From Roseiarcus sp963835885 (lineage in GTDB: Bacteria > Pseudomonadota > Alphaproteobacteria > Rhizobiales > Beijerinckiaceae), in the NCBI GenBank assembly GCA_963835885.1, contig CAWIHF010000006.1, positions 124,001-188,000 of the forward strand: a stretch of 64,000 nucleotides of DNA, read 5' to 3'. The first letter of the stretch is position 1; each line of letters opens with the position of its first letter. Below, in pieces: positions 38,150-48,410 of this stretch. Position numbers and translations under genes: made by a program. The notes under the pieces are model-generated. The model searched no databases. It saw only the letters and a list, made by a program, of their open reading frames with translations, and was not told the DNA's origin.

Positions 38150-38560
38150 GCCGCCGCGCGACAAGACGCAGGTACGATCCTTCATCATGCGTCAGGTCAA
38201 GTCGAAGAACACGGCTCCTGAAATTCAAGTCCGAAAGGTCGCGCATCAACTCGGTTACAGATATCGAACTCCCCCGCAGCGGCTTGCCGGGTTCGCCCGA
38301 TCTCGTCTTTGCATCGCGCCGCGCCGCGGATCTTCGTCCACGGCTGCTTCTGGCATGGACATGAGGGGTGCCGTTACGGGCGACCGCCTCGGCCAACTCG
38401 GACTACTGGGCCCCGAAGCTCGCCAAGAATAAGGAACGTGACGCTCGTGTGATCCGCGAGCTTGCCGGGATGGGGTGGCGGACTCTCGTGCTGTGGCAAT
38501 GCCGAGCTCGATGACGAAGAGGCCCTCGGGCGAGCGCTCCAAGAGTCCTGGGCTCCTCGC
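38150..38560 (+). pseudogene. vsr: very short patch repair endonuclease (Vsr), frameshifted
   Basis: Fragments in order across frames: IMRQVKSKNTAPEIQVRK and HQLGYRYR (from about 38160), GSPDLVFASRRAAIFVHGCF then WHGHEGCR (from about 38286), DYWAPKLAKNKERDARVIRE, and finally WRTLVLWQC with ELDDEEALGRALQE. These are the Vsr signatures (PDLVF, FVHGCFWHGH, W-PKL--N--RD). The enzyme nicks beside T:G mismatches left when 5-methylcytosine deaminates, so it belongs with the methyltransferase upstream. At least three indels; probably inactive as given. Confidence 0.85.
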
Positions 38561-38574
38561 CGCGCGCGCTCGCC

Positions 38575-38997
38575 TCAAGTTTCTACGGCTACGCACCAGA
38601 GGATCGAGCCTGACGTAACTCCACTTTCTTTGCGAGATGAACCAACACCGCAGATCGCGCCGCGCTCGGCCGCCCGAGTTTCGAGGGCGGCGAGCAGGGC
38701 CCGGCTCGCGCCGCGAAATCTCGCCTCGGGCGAGACGTAGTTGAGAGGATTTTGCCGCCGTCCGTGACGGCGCCGACCGGAGGGGCGGCGATCACACCGG
38801 AGAATGTCGCCGCCTGGATGCAGCGCGTCGACGCTTCTTATCTGCTTGCGATTGGTTGCGGGTTGTCGTTGGCGAGCCAGGCCGCGAGAAACTTCGGGTC
38901 GTGACCATGGTCGGCCGTGCAAAGCTCGATGATCGAGCGTCTGAGAACCGCGCAGGCTTGGTGCGGCGTCTTCCGGTCTGGCCTCGCGCACCTCCAT
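38575..38997 (-). pseudogene. GNAT acetyltransferase remnant
   Basis: From ATG 38997 the frame starts MEVREARPEDAA. A second frame carries GAVTDGGKI and the first returns with LNYVSPEARFRGASRALLAA followed by LETRAAERG, the acetyl-CoA binding region of a GNAT protein. The end after ERGAICGVGSS does not match the family. It has several shifts and no assignable substrate. Confidence 0.6.
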
Positions 38998-39188
38998 GGA
39001 CCGAGTTAAAAAAGCGGCCACCGTCGGAAGCCGGCGACGCCAGCGCCGCGAGCGCGCGTCAGTCCCGCTTCATGAACGAACTTTAACCTCTCTTTTCATC
39101 CACGCTCTCCCTCCGCGCCTCGCTTTCGCCGCGGTCGCTGGTAATGAGCCTCCACGCGCGGTGAATCGCGCCGAGCGGAGTCGATGGC

Positions 39189-41055
39189 ATGGCCAGAATC
39201 CTGACGCGAAGGGCGGCGCTGAAAGCCGGCGCGGCGGGCGTGCTGCTCGGCGCCCTGCCCCGACCGTTCGTCGCGCTCGCCGACGACTCGATCGAGACCT
39301 ATGGCCTGTCGTCCTTCGGCGACCTCGCCTTGCCGGCCGATTTCCCGCATTTCTCCTACGTCAACCCGCAGGCGCCGACCGGCGGGCTCCTGTCGCTGCA
39401 GATCACCGGAACCAGCGGCAATCAGACCTTCGACACCTTCGACACGCTCAACATCTACAGCTGGAAGGGCAACGGCGCAGCCGGGATGGGCGCGACGTTC
39501 GACACTCTGATGACGTCGAACGGCGACGAGCCGGATTCGGTCTATGGGCTGCTCGCGCGATCGGTGCGCGTCTCCGGCGACAAGCTCGACTATCGGTTTC
39601 GGCTGAGGCCCGAGGCGCGCTTTTTCGACGGATCGCGAGGTGACCGCGGCCGACGTCGCCTTTTCGCTCAACGTGCTGAAGGAGAAAGGTCATCCGATCT
39701 ACGCCCAGTTGCTGAAGGAGGTCGAGTCGGCCGCCGCCGAGGGAGACGACGTCGTCCATGTGCGCTTCGTCCCGAAGCGCAGCCGCGACGCCCATCTCAT
39801 CGTCGTCGGCATGCCGGTCTTCTCCGCCGCCTGGTGGAAGGGGCGCGACTTCACGGCGGCGACGCTCGACCCGCCGCTCGGCTCCGGCCCTTACAAGGTC
39901 AAGACTTTTGAGCAGGGACGGTTCATCGAGTTCGAGAGGGACCCGAACTATTGGGGCGCAAAACTGCCGGTCAATCTCGGCCAGAACAATTTCGATCGGC
40001 TGCGCTTCGAATATTATCGCGAGCGGCAGGTCGCCTTCGAGGCGTTCAAGGCCGGCGCGATCAACTATCACGAGGAGTTCACCTCGCGCTTCTGGGCGAC
40101 GGCCTACGACTTTCCCGCCGCCAAGGACGGGCGGGTGAAGAAGGAGGTGCTGCACGACGGCGCGCCGTCGCGCACCCAAGGGTGGTATCTCAACACCCGC
40201 CGCGAGCAGTTCAAGGATCCGCGGGTTCGCGAGGCGATCGGCCTCGCCTTCGATTTCGAATGGACCAACAAGAACGTGATGTATTCCGCCTACAAGCGCA
40301 TCGTCTCGTTCTTTCCCAATAGCGACATGGAGGCCAAGGGCAAGCCCGGCCCGGAGGAGCTCAAGCTGCTCGAGCCGTTCCGCGACAAGCTTCCGGCTTC
40401 GGTGTTCGGCGACCCGTACATCCCGCCCGAGAGCGACGGCTCGGGCTTCGACCGCAAGCTGCTCAAGCAGGCTTACGACCTCCTGTTGTCGGCCGGGTGC
40501 AAGCGCGTCGGCGAAGCGTTGATGCTGCCGAACGGCAAGCCGCTGACCATCGAGTTCCTCGACTTCTCGAGCGCCCTTCAGCCCCATACCATGCCGTTCA
40601 TCCAGAACCTCGGCAAGCTCGGCATCCAGGCGAACATGCGCATCGTCGACGCCGCCCAGTACAAGAGCCGCACCGACGCCTTCGACTTCGACGTCGTCAC
40701 CATGGCGTCGGGCGGCTCGACGACGCCGGGCGCCGATCTCCGGGTTGTCTTTACCTCCCAGGCCGCCGCCCAGAACGGCTCGCGCAATCTGGCGGGGATA
40801 TCCGATCCCGTCGTCGACGCGCTGGTCGAGACGATCGCCGCCGCGAAATCGCGCCAGGATCTCAACGTGGCCTGCCGCGCGCTCGATCGCGTCTTGCGGG
40901 CGGGGCATTATTGGGTGCCGATGTGGTATCGCGACACCGCCTGGATCGCCTACTGGGACGCCTTCGCGCGGCCCGAGCGACAGCCGAAGCTCGGCGTCGG
41001 CGCGCCCGGCACCTGGTGGTGGGACGAAGCGAAGGCCAAGGCGATTGGCCTGTGA
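39189..41055 (+). pseudogene. yejA: YejA-type ABC substrate-binding protein, one frameshift
   Basis: About 621 codons. The N terminus has twin arginines (ARILTRRAALKAGAAGVLL) and an ALA-type cleavage site, so it is exported, perhaps by Tat. The mature part is an SBP_bac_5 peptide-binding protein of the YejA/microcin C group: YGLSSFGDLALPADFPHFSY, then after a shift near 39632 DVAFSLNVLKEKGHPIY, GSGPYKVKTFEQGRFIEFER, EEFTSRFWATAYDFPAAKDG and FPNSDMEAKGKPGPEE. It is the periplasmic receptor for the permeases YejB and YejE and ATPase YejF that follow. One extra base restores FFDGS-VTAADVAFS. Confidence 0.9.
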
Positions 41056-41151
41056 GGGAAAACGCCTGCGTGATGCAGATTTCGGCCTGGCAACTCGGGT
41101 TCCCTCCCGCCTTGCTGGCGTGTCGATTCGCACAAGTCGGAGGGCGCGCGC

Positions 41152-41327
41152 CCCCCTTCTCCAGCAAAGCTGGGGAAGGTGGCCCGAAGGGCCGGATGGG
41201 GTATGGCCCGCTGGGTCGAGCCAAGTCGCATGGCACGACCATCGCCGCCAACAAGCAACCATCCATGCCTGCTTTCCACACCCCATCCGGCGCTATGCGC
41301 CACCTTCCCCGCTTCGCGGAGAAGGGG
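41152..41327. repeat. inverted repeat pair between yejA and yejB
   Basis: Arm 1 at about 41152-41202 (CCTTCTCCAGC to GGATGGGGT) and arm 2 at about 41279-41327 (ACCCCATCCGGC to GGAGAAGG) are complementary over roughly 45 bases, with 75 bases between. Dispersed palindromes of this GGAAGGTGG-CCGGATGGGG type are common between genes in this group. It lies within the yej operon leader of yejB. Confidence 0.7.
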
Positions 41328-41334
41328 AGCTGAC

Positions 41335-42437
41335 ATGTTCGCCTATCTCGTCCGCCGCCTCCTGCTGATGATCCCGACGATCCTCGGCATCATGGCCGTC
41401 TCTTTCGCCATCGTTCAGTTCGTGCCGGGCGGCCCGGTCGAGCGGGCGATCGCGCAGTTGCAGGGCGCCGAACCAGAGCTCGACCGCCGGGTTCGGCGGC
41501 GGAGGCGGTCAGATCGGCGCCGGCGCGCCGCAGGCCGGCGGCGACATCTCCTCGCGCTATCGCGGCTCGCAGGGCCTCGATCCGAAGTTCATCAAGGAGC
41601 TGGAGAAGCAGTACGGCTTCGACAAGCCGGCGTGGGAGCGGTTCTGGATCCTGGTGCGCGACTACGCGACCTTCCATTTCGGCAAGAGCTATTACCGCGA
41701 CACGCCCGTCCTGACGCTGATCGAGGAGAAGCTGCCGGTTTCGATCTCGCTCGGCCTGTGGATGACGTTCATCTCCTACGCGATCTCGATCCCGCTCGGC
41801 ATCCGCAAGGCGGTCAGGGACGGTTCGCGCTTCGACACCGCGACGTCGGCGATCGTCATCTTCGGCTACGCGATCCCGAACTTCCTGTTCGCGGTGCTTC
41901 TGATCGTGCTGTTCTGCGGCGGCTCGTTCTGGCAGATCTTTCCGCTCGCGCGGCCTCACCTCCGACAATTTCGCCGACCTCGACTGGCCGCACAAGATTC
42001 TCGACTACCTCTGGCACATCACCCTGCCGGTGACCGCCCTGGTCCTCGGCTCCTTCGCCACCTCGACGCTGCTGACCAAGAACTCCTTTCTCGACGAGAT
42101 CAAGAAGTCCTATGTGCAGACGGCGCGCATGAAGGGTCTCAGCGAGCGGCGCGTGCTCTACGGCCACGTGTTCCGCAACGCGATGCTGATCGTCATCGCC
42201 GGGTTCCCCGGCGCCTTCATCGCCGCCTTCTTCACCGGCTCGCTCCTGATCGAGCAGGTGTTTTCGCTCGACGGCCTCGGCTATCTCTCCTACAATTCGC
42301 TCATTCAGCGCGATTATCCGGTGGTGCTCGCCAACCTCTACATCTTCGCCCTGATCGGCCTCGTGGTGAACCTGATCTCCGACCTCACCTACACCTGGAT
42401 CGATCCGCGCATCGATTTCGAGACGCGCGAGGTGTAG
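41335..42437 (+). pseudogene. yejB: YejB ABC permease, two frameshifts
   Basis: Inner-membrane permease of the DppB/YejB type. From ATG 41335 (GGGGAGC upstream) the first frame reads AYLVRRLLLMIPTILGIMAV. A shift near 41490 leads to GGGQIGAGAPQAGGDISS and KQYGFDKPAWERFW, and another near 41955 to SFLDEIKKSYVQTARMKGLS with the EAA loop region HVFRNAMLIVIAGFPGAF. About 367 codons in all. The glycine-rich insert before RYRGSQGLDPKF is typical of YejB. Confidence 0.88.
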
Positions 42438-42583
42438 AGGGTGGACCAGCGGGAAGACCCCTTGCCCCAACCGTCTCCTGCAAGGCCGCTCGAAAGGCCG
42501 TCGTCGTTCGACGCCCTTCGCGAGGGAGCAGGCGAATCCCTTCTCCCTTTCACAGACGAAGGCGGCGCAACCCCTCACCCCGG

Positions 42584-42607
42584 CCCTCTCCCGCAGGCGG
42601 GAGAGGG
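42584..42607. repeat. hairpin CCCTCTCCCGC-N2-GCGGGAGAGGG
   Basis: A perfect 11-bp stem with a 2-base loop in the 250-base space between yejB and yejE, part of a dispersed GC-rich repeat. No T-run follows, so it is a repeat hairpin rather than a clear terminator, although it could affect expression inside the operon. Confidence 0.6.
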
Positions 42608-42688
42608 AGCGTCCCATCTCCCGCATAGGGTGTCGATAGACGCCCTCTCTCGACGGGCTTTGCGGGAGAAGGTGGCGCGAAGCGCCGG

Positions 42689-43823
42689 ATGAGCGCCCGC
42701 CCCTGGCTGAAACTCTCGCCGATGAACCGCCGGCGGCTCGACAATTTTCGCCGCAACCGGCGCGGGGCGTGGTCGCTGGCGATCTTCCTCGTTCTGTTTG
42801 TCTGCTCGCTGTTCGCCGAATTCATCGCCAACGACCGGCCGCTGATCGCCTCCTACAAGGGCGAGATCCTGTTTCCGGTGTTCGTCGACTATCCGGAGGA
42901 CAAGTTCGGCGGCTTCCAGGCGCGCGCCGATTACCGCGATCCCTTCGTCGCCAACGAGATCAAGGCGCACGGCTGGATGATCTGGCCGCCGATCCGCTTC
43001 GCCAATTCGACCACCATTCTCGATCCCGCGACGCCGCTGCCGACCCCGCCGACCTGGATGCTGAGCGACGCCGCAATGCCGCACGGCGCTCGACCAAGCA
43101 GGGCGTGAAGGACGCCGCGACCGTCGCCTCGCCCTGCCGGAAGCTCGAGCCGCTGTGGCTCGGCTCCGATCAGGACGGGCACGACATCGTCGCGCGGCTC
43201 ATCTACGGCTTCCGTATCTCGGTGCTGTTCGGACTCGATTCTGGCGGGCGTTTCGTCGGTCATCGGCGTGTTCGCCGGCGCGGTGCAGGGCTATTTCGGC
43301 GGCTGGCTCGATCTCGTGATGCAGCGGGTGATCGAGATCTGGTCGTCGCTGCCGCATCTCTACATTCTCATCATCCTGTCGGCGATTCTGGCGCCGAGCT
43401 TCCTGGTGCTGCTGACGATCCTCTTGCTGTTCTCCTGGGTGAGCCTCGTCCATGTCGTGCGCGCCGAATTTTTGCGCGCGCGCAATTTCGAATATGTCAA
43501 CGCGGCCCGGGCGCTCGGGCTCTCCAACGCCAAGATCATCGTCAAGCACGTGCTGCCGAACGCGATGGTGGCGACGCTGACCTTCCTGCCGTTCATCGTC
43601 AATTCGTCGATCAGCACGCTGACCTCGCTCGATTTCCTCGGCCTCGGCATGCCGCCGGGCTCGCCTTCGCTCGGCGAGCTTCTGCTTGCAGGGCAAGTCC
43701 AATCTCTCGGCGCCGTGGATCGGCATTTCGGCCTTCGCCGTCATCGCGCTGCTGCTGTCGCTTCTGATCTTCATCGGCGAGGCGGTGCGCGACGCTTTCG
43801 ATCCGCGAAAGACATTCTCGTGA
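42689..43823 (+). pseudogene. yejE: YejE ABC permease, frameshifted
   Basis: Second permease of the Yej system, about 378 codons. The N-terminal part has RRGAWSLAIFLVLFVCSLFA and the YejE-typical periplasmic segment SYKGEILFPVFVDYPEDKFG. After shifts near 43085 and 43245 the frame at 43268 reads GAVQGYFGGWLDLVMQRVIE and the EAA loop ARALGLSNAKIIVKHVLPNA. A last shift near 43690 leads to SLLIFIGEAVRDAFDPRKTF and the stop at 43821-43823. Its stop overlaps the GTG of yejF. Confidence 0.87.
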
Positions 43824-45451
43824 AAGCGAACGCGCCCCTCATCGAGGTCGCGACCTCTCGATCGCCTTTTCGCAAGGGGGCGAGCGTAACGTCGTGGTCG
43901 ACCGCGTGTCCTTCCGGCTGGAGAAGGGCAGGGCGCTGGCGCTGGTCGGCGAATCGGGCTCGGGCAAGACGGTGACGGCGCAGGCGATCGTGCGCCTCCT
44001 GCCGCAGCCGGCGGCGAGCTACCCGACCGGCGAAATCCTGTTTCGCGGACGCGACGTCCTGAAGATGTCGGAGGGCGAGCTGCGCGACATGCGCGGCGCG
44101 GCGGTCACGATGGTCTTTCAGGAGCCGATGACCTCGCTGAACCCCCTGCATACGATCGAGCGGCAGATCGGCGAGATCATCGCGCTGCACCATGGGCGCG
44201 CCGCCGCGACGAAGGCGCGCATCGTCGAGCTCTTGACCGAGGTCGGCATCGTCGACCCGGCCGAGCGGCTCGGCGCCTATCCGCATCAGCTCTCCGGCGG
44301 CCAGCGCCAGCGCGTGATGATCGCCATGGCGCTCGCCAACCGCCCGGACCTGCTCATCGCCGACGAGCCGACGACGGCGCTCGACGTCACCGTGCAGGCG
44401 CAGATCCTGAAGCTGCTCAAGGATCTGCAGGCGAAGATCGGCATGGCGATGCTGTTCATCACCCACGACCTCAATGTCGTGCGGCGCATCGCCGACGACG
44501 TGCTCATCATGCAGCAGGGCAGGATCGTCGAGGCCGGGCGCATGGCCGACGTGTTCGCCAACCCGCAGCACCCCTATACGCAGGCGCTGCTCGCCGCCGA
44601 GCCCAAGGGCGACCCGCCGCCCGAGGACACGAGCGCGCCGACCATCGCCAGCACAGAAAACCTGCGCGTCTGGTTCCCGATCAGGCGCGGCTTCTTCCGC
44701 CGCACCGTCGGCCACGTGAAGGCGGTCGACGGCGTGTCGCTCGCAGTGCGCGAAGGCCAGACCGTCGGGGTCGTCGGCAAATCGGGCTCCGGCAAGACGA
44801 CGCTCGGGCACGCCATGCTGCGGCTGATCCGCTCGGACGGGCCGATCGCCTATTGCGGCCGCGCCGATCGACGGGCTCAACGCCAAGGCGATGCGCCCCT
44901 TGCGGCGCGAGATGCAGATCGTGTTCCAGGATCCGTTCGGTTCGCTCAGCCCGCGCATGTCGGTCGCCGAGATCGTCGAGGAGGGCCTGATCGCGCAGGG
45001 CTCGAAGCTCAACGCCGCCGAGCGCCGCCGCGTCGTCGAGCGGGCGCTCGCCGACACCGGGCTCGACCCCTCGACCCTCGACCGCTACCCGCACGAGTTC
45101 TCCGGCGGGCAGCGCCAGCGCATCGCCATCGCCCGGGCGATGGCGCTCGATCCGAAATTCGTCGTGCTCGACGAGCCGACCTCGGCGCTCGACATGTCGA
45201 TCCAGGCGCAGATCGTCGATCTCTTGCGCGATTTGCAGAAGCGCCGCAAACTGGCCTACCTGTTCATCTCGCACGATCTGAAAGTCGTGCGGGCGCTGGC
45301 GAGCGAGGTCATCGTCATGCGGCGCGGCAAGGTCGTCGAGAGCGGGGAGGCGAAGGCTTTGTTCTCTGCGCCGCAAAACGACTATACGCGCGCCCTGTTC
45401 GCCGCGGCCTTTTCCAACGAAGCGACGCTGTCGGGCGTCGTGAGCCAGTGA
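43820..45451 (+). pseudogene. yejF: YejF dual ABC ATPase, two frameshifts
   Basis: Tandem ATPase of about 543 codons with two nucleotide-binding domains. The first has Walker A GESGSGKT, signature LSGGQRQR and Walker B LLIADEPT. The second has Walker A GKSGSGKTT, then in another frame MQIVFQDPFGSLSPRM, signature FSGGQRQR and VVLDEPTSALD. Shifts lie near 43850 (joining KANAPLIEV to a frame with NVVVDRVSFRLEKG) and near 44865. It powers import by YejABE. The GTG start overlaps the yejE stop. Confidence 0.89.
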
Positions 45452-45486
45452 GGAGGGGGTATGAGGACGGTCCGGCTTGGTTGTCA

Positions 45487-45588
45487 CCCCCGCGGAAGCG
45501 GGGGTCCGGAGCGCCGGCCCCCTACGTTCGGCCCTTGACGAATTGCGATATCGGAACCGCCGCGCTGGATGCCCGCTTTCGCGGGCAT
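45487..45588. repeat. two-hairpin intergenic repeat after yejF
   Basis: CCCCCGC-GGAA-GCGGGGG (45487-45504) and ATGCCCGC-TTTC-GCGGGCAT (45569-45588) form the two hairpins of a dispersed repeat often seen in alphaproteobacteria (CCCGCGAAAGCGGG-type palindromes). It may terminate or stabilise the yej transcript. Confidence 0.65.
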
Positions 45589-45614
45589 GACAGGCTCATC
45601 CGCTAGGCGCTGAC

Positions 45615-46836
45615 ATGACCCGCGCGATCCTCATCGTGCTCAATTCGGTCGGCTGCGGCGGGGCGGAAGATGCTTCTGCTTACGGCGACGAGGGCGCCGA
45701 TACGCTCGGCCACATCGCCGAGGCCTGCGCGCTCGGCCGAGGCAACCGCGACGGCGTGCGGCGCGGGCCGCTCAGCGTTCCGCGTCTCGATTCGCTCGGC
45801 CTCGGCCATGCGATCGAGGCCTCGACCGGCCGTGCGCCGCCGGGCTTCGCGATGAAGCCAGGGCGCGGACAGTGGGGTTATGGAGTCGAGACCTCGCGCG
45901 GCAAGGACACGCCCTCGGGCCACTGGGAGATCGCCGGAACCCCGGTCGATTTCGACTGGGGCTATTTTCCAGAGAAGATTCCCGCGTTTCCCGAATCCCT
46001 CACCTCCGCGCTGATCACCGAGGGGAAGCTCCCCGGCATCCTCGGCAACAAGCACGCCTCGGGCACGGCGATCATCGAGGAGTTCGGCGAGGAGCATCTG
46101 CGGACAGGAAAGCCGATCTGCTACACCTCGGCCAACTCGGTCTTGCAGATCGCCGCGCACGAGGAGGTTTTCGGGCTCGAGCGGCTCTACGATCTCTGCC
46201 GCATCGGGCGCCGCCTCTGCGATCCCTTGAACATCGGCCGCGTGATCGCTCGTCCCTTCGTCGGCGGAAGCGCCAAGGATTTCGTCCGCACGCCCCATCG
46301 CAAGGATTTCGCCGTGCCGCCGCCCGACGGCAACCTGTTGCAGCGCGCCGCGCAGGCCGGCCGCGAAATCGTCTCGATCGGCAAGATCGGCGACATCTTT
46401 GCCCATCGCGACACCGGCATGGAAAAGAAGGGCAAGAGCAACGACGGCAACGTCGATCTTCTGATCGAGGCGCTCAAGACGACGCCGGATGGAGGGTTCA
46501 TTTTCGTCAATCTGGTCGATTTCGACACCGAATAGGGCCATCGCCGCGACGTGCCGGGCTTCGCCGCCTGCCTCGAGGCGTTCGACAAGCGTCTGGGCGA
46601 GATCGAGGCCGCCATGCGGCCGGACGACTTTTGCCTGATCACCGCCGACCACGGCAACGACCCGACCTACAAAGGCTTCGACCACACCCGCGAGCACGTG
46701 CCGATCCTCGCCTTCGGCGCCGGCGCGCCGGCCGGGCCGATCGGCGCGCGCGCGAGCCTCGCCGACATCGCCGAGACGATCGCGATCGAAGCTCGGCCTG
46801 CCGAAGGGGTCGCACGGGACGGCGTGGCCCGCATGA
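45615..46836 (+). pseudogene. deoB: phosphopentomutase with internal amber codon and 3' frameshift
   Basis: About 406 codons. It interconverts (deoxy)ribose 1- and 5-phosphate in nucleoside salvage. The frame begins RAILIVLNSVGCGGAEDA and has DTPSGHWEIAG, VGKIGDIF-like SIGKIGDIFAHRDTG and DGGFIFVNLVDFDTE. A TAG at 46533-46535 sits where the family has a residue before GHRRD. The same frame then resumes with GHRRDVPGFAACLEAFD and the metal-binding ADHGNDPTYKGFDHTREHVP. Near 46790 a shift leads to GLPKGSHGTAW and TGA at 46834-46836. The amber codon is a base change (TAC or TAT to TAG), not an indel. Confidence 0.85.
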
Positions 46837-46904
46837 GCGGCGACAGGACCACGGTCCCTGTCCCCGCAAGCGGGCACGATGGAGGCGCGGGAGGGCGCGC
46901 CCGC

Positions 46905-47324
46905 ATGAGCTTCGTGCTCGACGCGCGGCTCGAGAGGGACACGCTTTTCGTCGGCGACCTTCCGCTGTCGCGCCTGCTCCTGATGAACGACGCGCGCTGG
47001 CCGTGGCTCATTCTGGTCCCGCGGCGCGAAGGCCTCGTCGAACTGACCGATCTCGACCGAAACGAGCGCGCGGTTCTCATCGAAGAGGCGACGTCGGCCG
47101 CGGCCTTTCTCAAGGCGCATGCGAAGGCGGACAAGATCAATGTCGGCGCCCTCGGCAACGTCGTCCGGCAGCTTCATGTGCATGTCGTCGCGCGGATGGT
47201 TGGGGATTCGGCTTGGCCAGGGCCGGTTTGGGGCTGCGGCGTTGCGCGCCTCTACGCCCTGGGAGAGGAGCGGGCACTCATCGAAGCGGCACGAAGGGAG
47301 CTTGCCGTCATAGATTCAGAATAG
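46905..47324 (+). CDS. HIT-domain protein (Ap4A hydrolase-like)
   Basis: 139 residues from ATG 46905. A histidine-triad nucleotide hydrolase: the motif reads QLHVHVVARM, with N-terminal FVLDARLERDTLFVGDLPLS and WLILVPRREGLVELTDL. The third triad position is not a histidine, which I believe is normal for this alphaproteobacterial subgroup. Its frame is continuous with the deoB reading frame because of the indel at the end of deoB, but it is a separate gene, as shown by the GLPKGSHGTAW ending of DeoB. Confidence 0.87.
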   Translation: MSFVLDARLERDTLFVGDLPLSRLLLMNDARWPWLILVPRREGLVELTDLDRNERAVLIEEATSAAAFLKAHAKADKINVGALGNVVRQLHVHVVARMVGDSAWPGPVWGCGVARLYALGEERALIEAARRELAVIDSE

Positions 47325-47374
47325 TCACTCTTCAAAGTAAACGACTGGAACAATTGACCTTTGGCCAGGAACGC

Positions 47375-47905
47375 CTAGGAGTGCTTCGGGTGAGGTAGCT
47401 TTGGTTTGGGCTTTGCGCGGGGCTTAAAGGGGTGATACATTGATGTAGAGCCTAGAAGTGCGCGCTTCCAAGCTTGGTGTACAACTGATTCAACCGCTGG
47501 TGTCTGCACAATAACTTCTATGGCTGGTGGTTGTACAGTTACTGCTTGCGAGGGGGAAGACGTTATCCTTGCCGCGCTAACAATCGCTATTGCCCCTATG
47601 ATCGATCCGTACAGGGTCGCTCTTGCTTGGTCCGACCATTGTGTGATGTCGAAAAGCGCTCCCGCGCCGCGGTGGACTTTTTCGGCTTCCTTTTGAGCAT
47701 CTTCGGGAGTGACTTCCCCAGCTTCAACTGCCTGCAAAAGCTTACGAAGCGCTTCGAGCGCCCCCGGCGATATGCTGGGATCGAGCAGAACCCGCAAATT
47801 ACCGCCATCCTCGTCATAAAGCCCCGGAAGGATTTCGCTTGGACCCCCACATTGTGGACAGTTCGTCATCACATTCGTGAAGCGCATCTTTGCTCCGCCG
47901 CTCAT
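47375..47905 (-). CDS. hypothetical protein with CxxC motif and one membrane helix
   Basis: 176 residues; family not recognised. It begins with a zinc-ribbon-like NCPQCGG (about residues 15-21), continues with a helical middle (LEALRKLLQAVEAGEVTPED) and a hydrophobic segment (ATLYGSIIGAIAIVSAARI), and ends in a proline- and lysine-rich tail (KPRAKPKPKLPHPK). Base composition is clearly AT-richer than the deoB side, which together with the next repeats suggests recently acquired DNA. Convergent with the HIT gene. Confidence 0.6.
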   Translation of the reverse strand: MSGGAKMRFTNVMTNCPQCGGPSEILPGLYDEDGGNLRVLLDPSISPGALEALRKLLQAVEAGEVTPEDAQKEAEKVHRGAGALFDITQWSDQARATLYGSIIGAIAIVSAARITSSPSQAVTVQPPAIEVIVQTPAVESVVHQAWKRALLGSTSMYHPFKPRAKPKPKLPHPKHS

Positions 47906-48047
47906 TACAGCGGCTCCACTGGCGACAAAAATGCCGTGAATGGGACAAAACGCTATGGGGTTAGCTCGCGGTTTGTCAAATAGGAATAGCGCCTACTCGG
48001 GGTGCCTTCTCGGCAGATACTCGCTCCGGGATTCACTTAGCGCTACG

Positions 48048-48202
48048 GCTGCAAACGGCTCGTGTTTTACGAACGTTAAGAACGGATGGTCGACGCCATT
48101 GCGCGCGAGAAGCAGATCAAAGGCGGCTCTCGAACGAAGAAGATCGCGCTGATTACGGCGATGAACCCGGAATGGAACGACTTGTACGAGAGCCTCGCAT
48201 GA
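48048..48202 (+). pseudogene. GIY-YIG nuclease C-terminal fragment, copy 1
   Basis: The frame GCKRLVFYER-stop-ERMVDAIAREKQIKGG and IALITAMNPEWNDLYESLA is the C-terminal part of a small GIY-YIG (UvrC-like) endonuclease. A TAA replaces the expected Tyr codon (TAC in copy 2). The N-terminal GIY-YIG core itself is absent. Confidence 0.75.
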
Positions 48203-48213
48203 GGCGGCCGAAC

Positions 48214-48300
48214 GTCATTGCGAGGAGCGCAGCGACGAAGCAACCATGCCGCCGTCGCCGTCCTTCATCGTGGATTGCTTCGCTTCGCTCGCAATGACGG
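48214..48300. repeat. dispersed palindromic repeat (GAGGAGCGAAGCGACGAAGCAAT type), copy 1
   Basis: CATTGCGAGGAGCGCAGCGA near 48219 and its complement GCTTCGCTCGCAATGACGG near 48280 form an imperfect palindrome. This element type is widespread in alphaproteobacterial intergenic DNA. Related copies are at 48575 and 63375. Confidence 0.65.
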
Positions 48301-48410
48301 TGGGGAAGCTCGAACGCCATTGCGATGAGCGCTAGCGACGAAGCAATCTGTGTCCTCGCGCGCTTTGCCGGCGCCGTGAGAACAACGGAGTGGACCCCCA
48401 TGTCGCGCGC

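Noticed and set aside
42584..42607. Intrinsic terminator
   Set aside because: The stem is strong but no T-run follows, and it sits inside the yej operon; kept as repeat hairpin.
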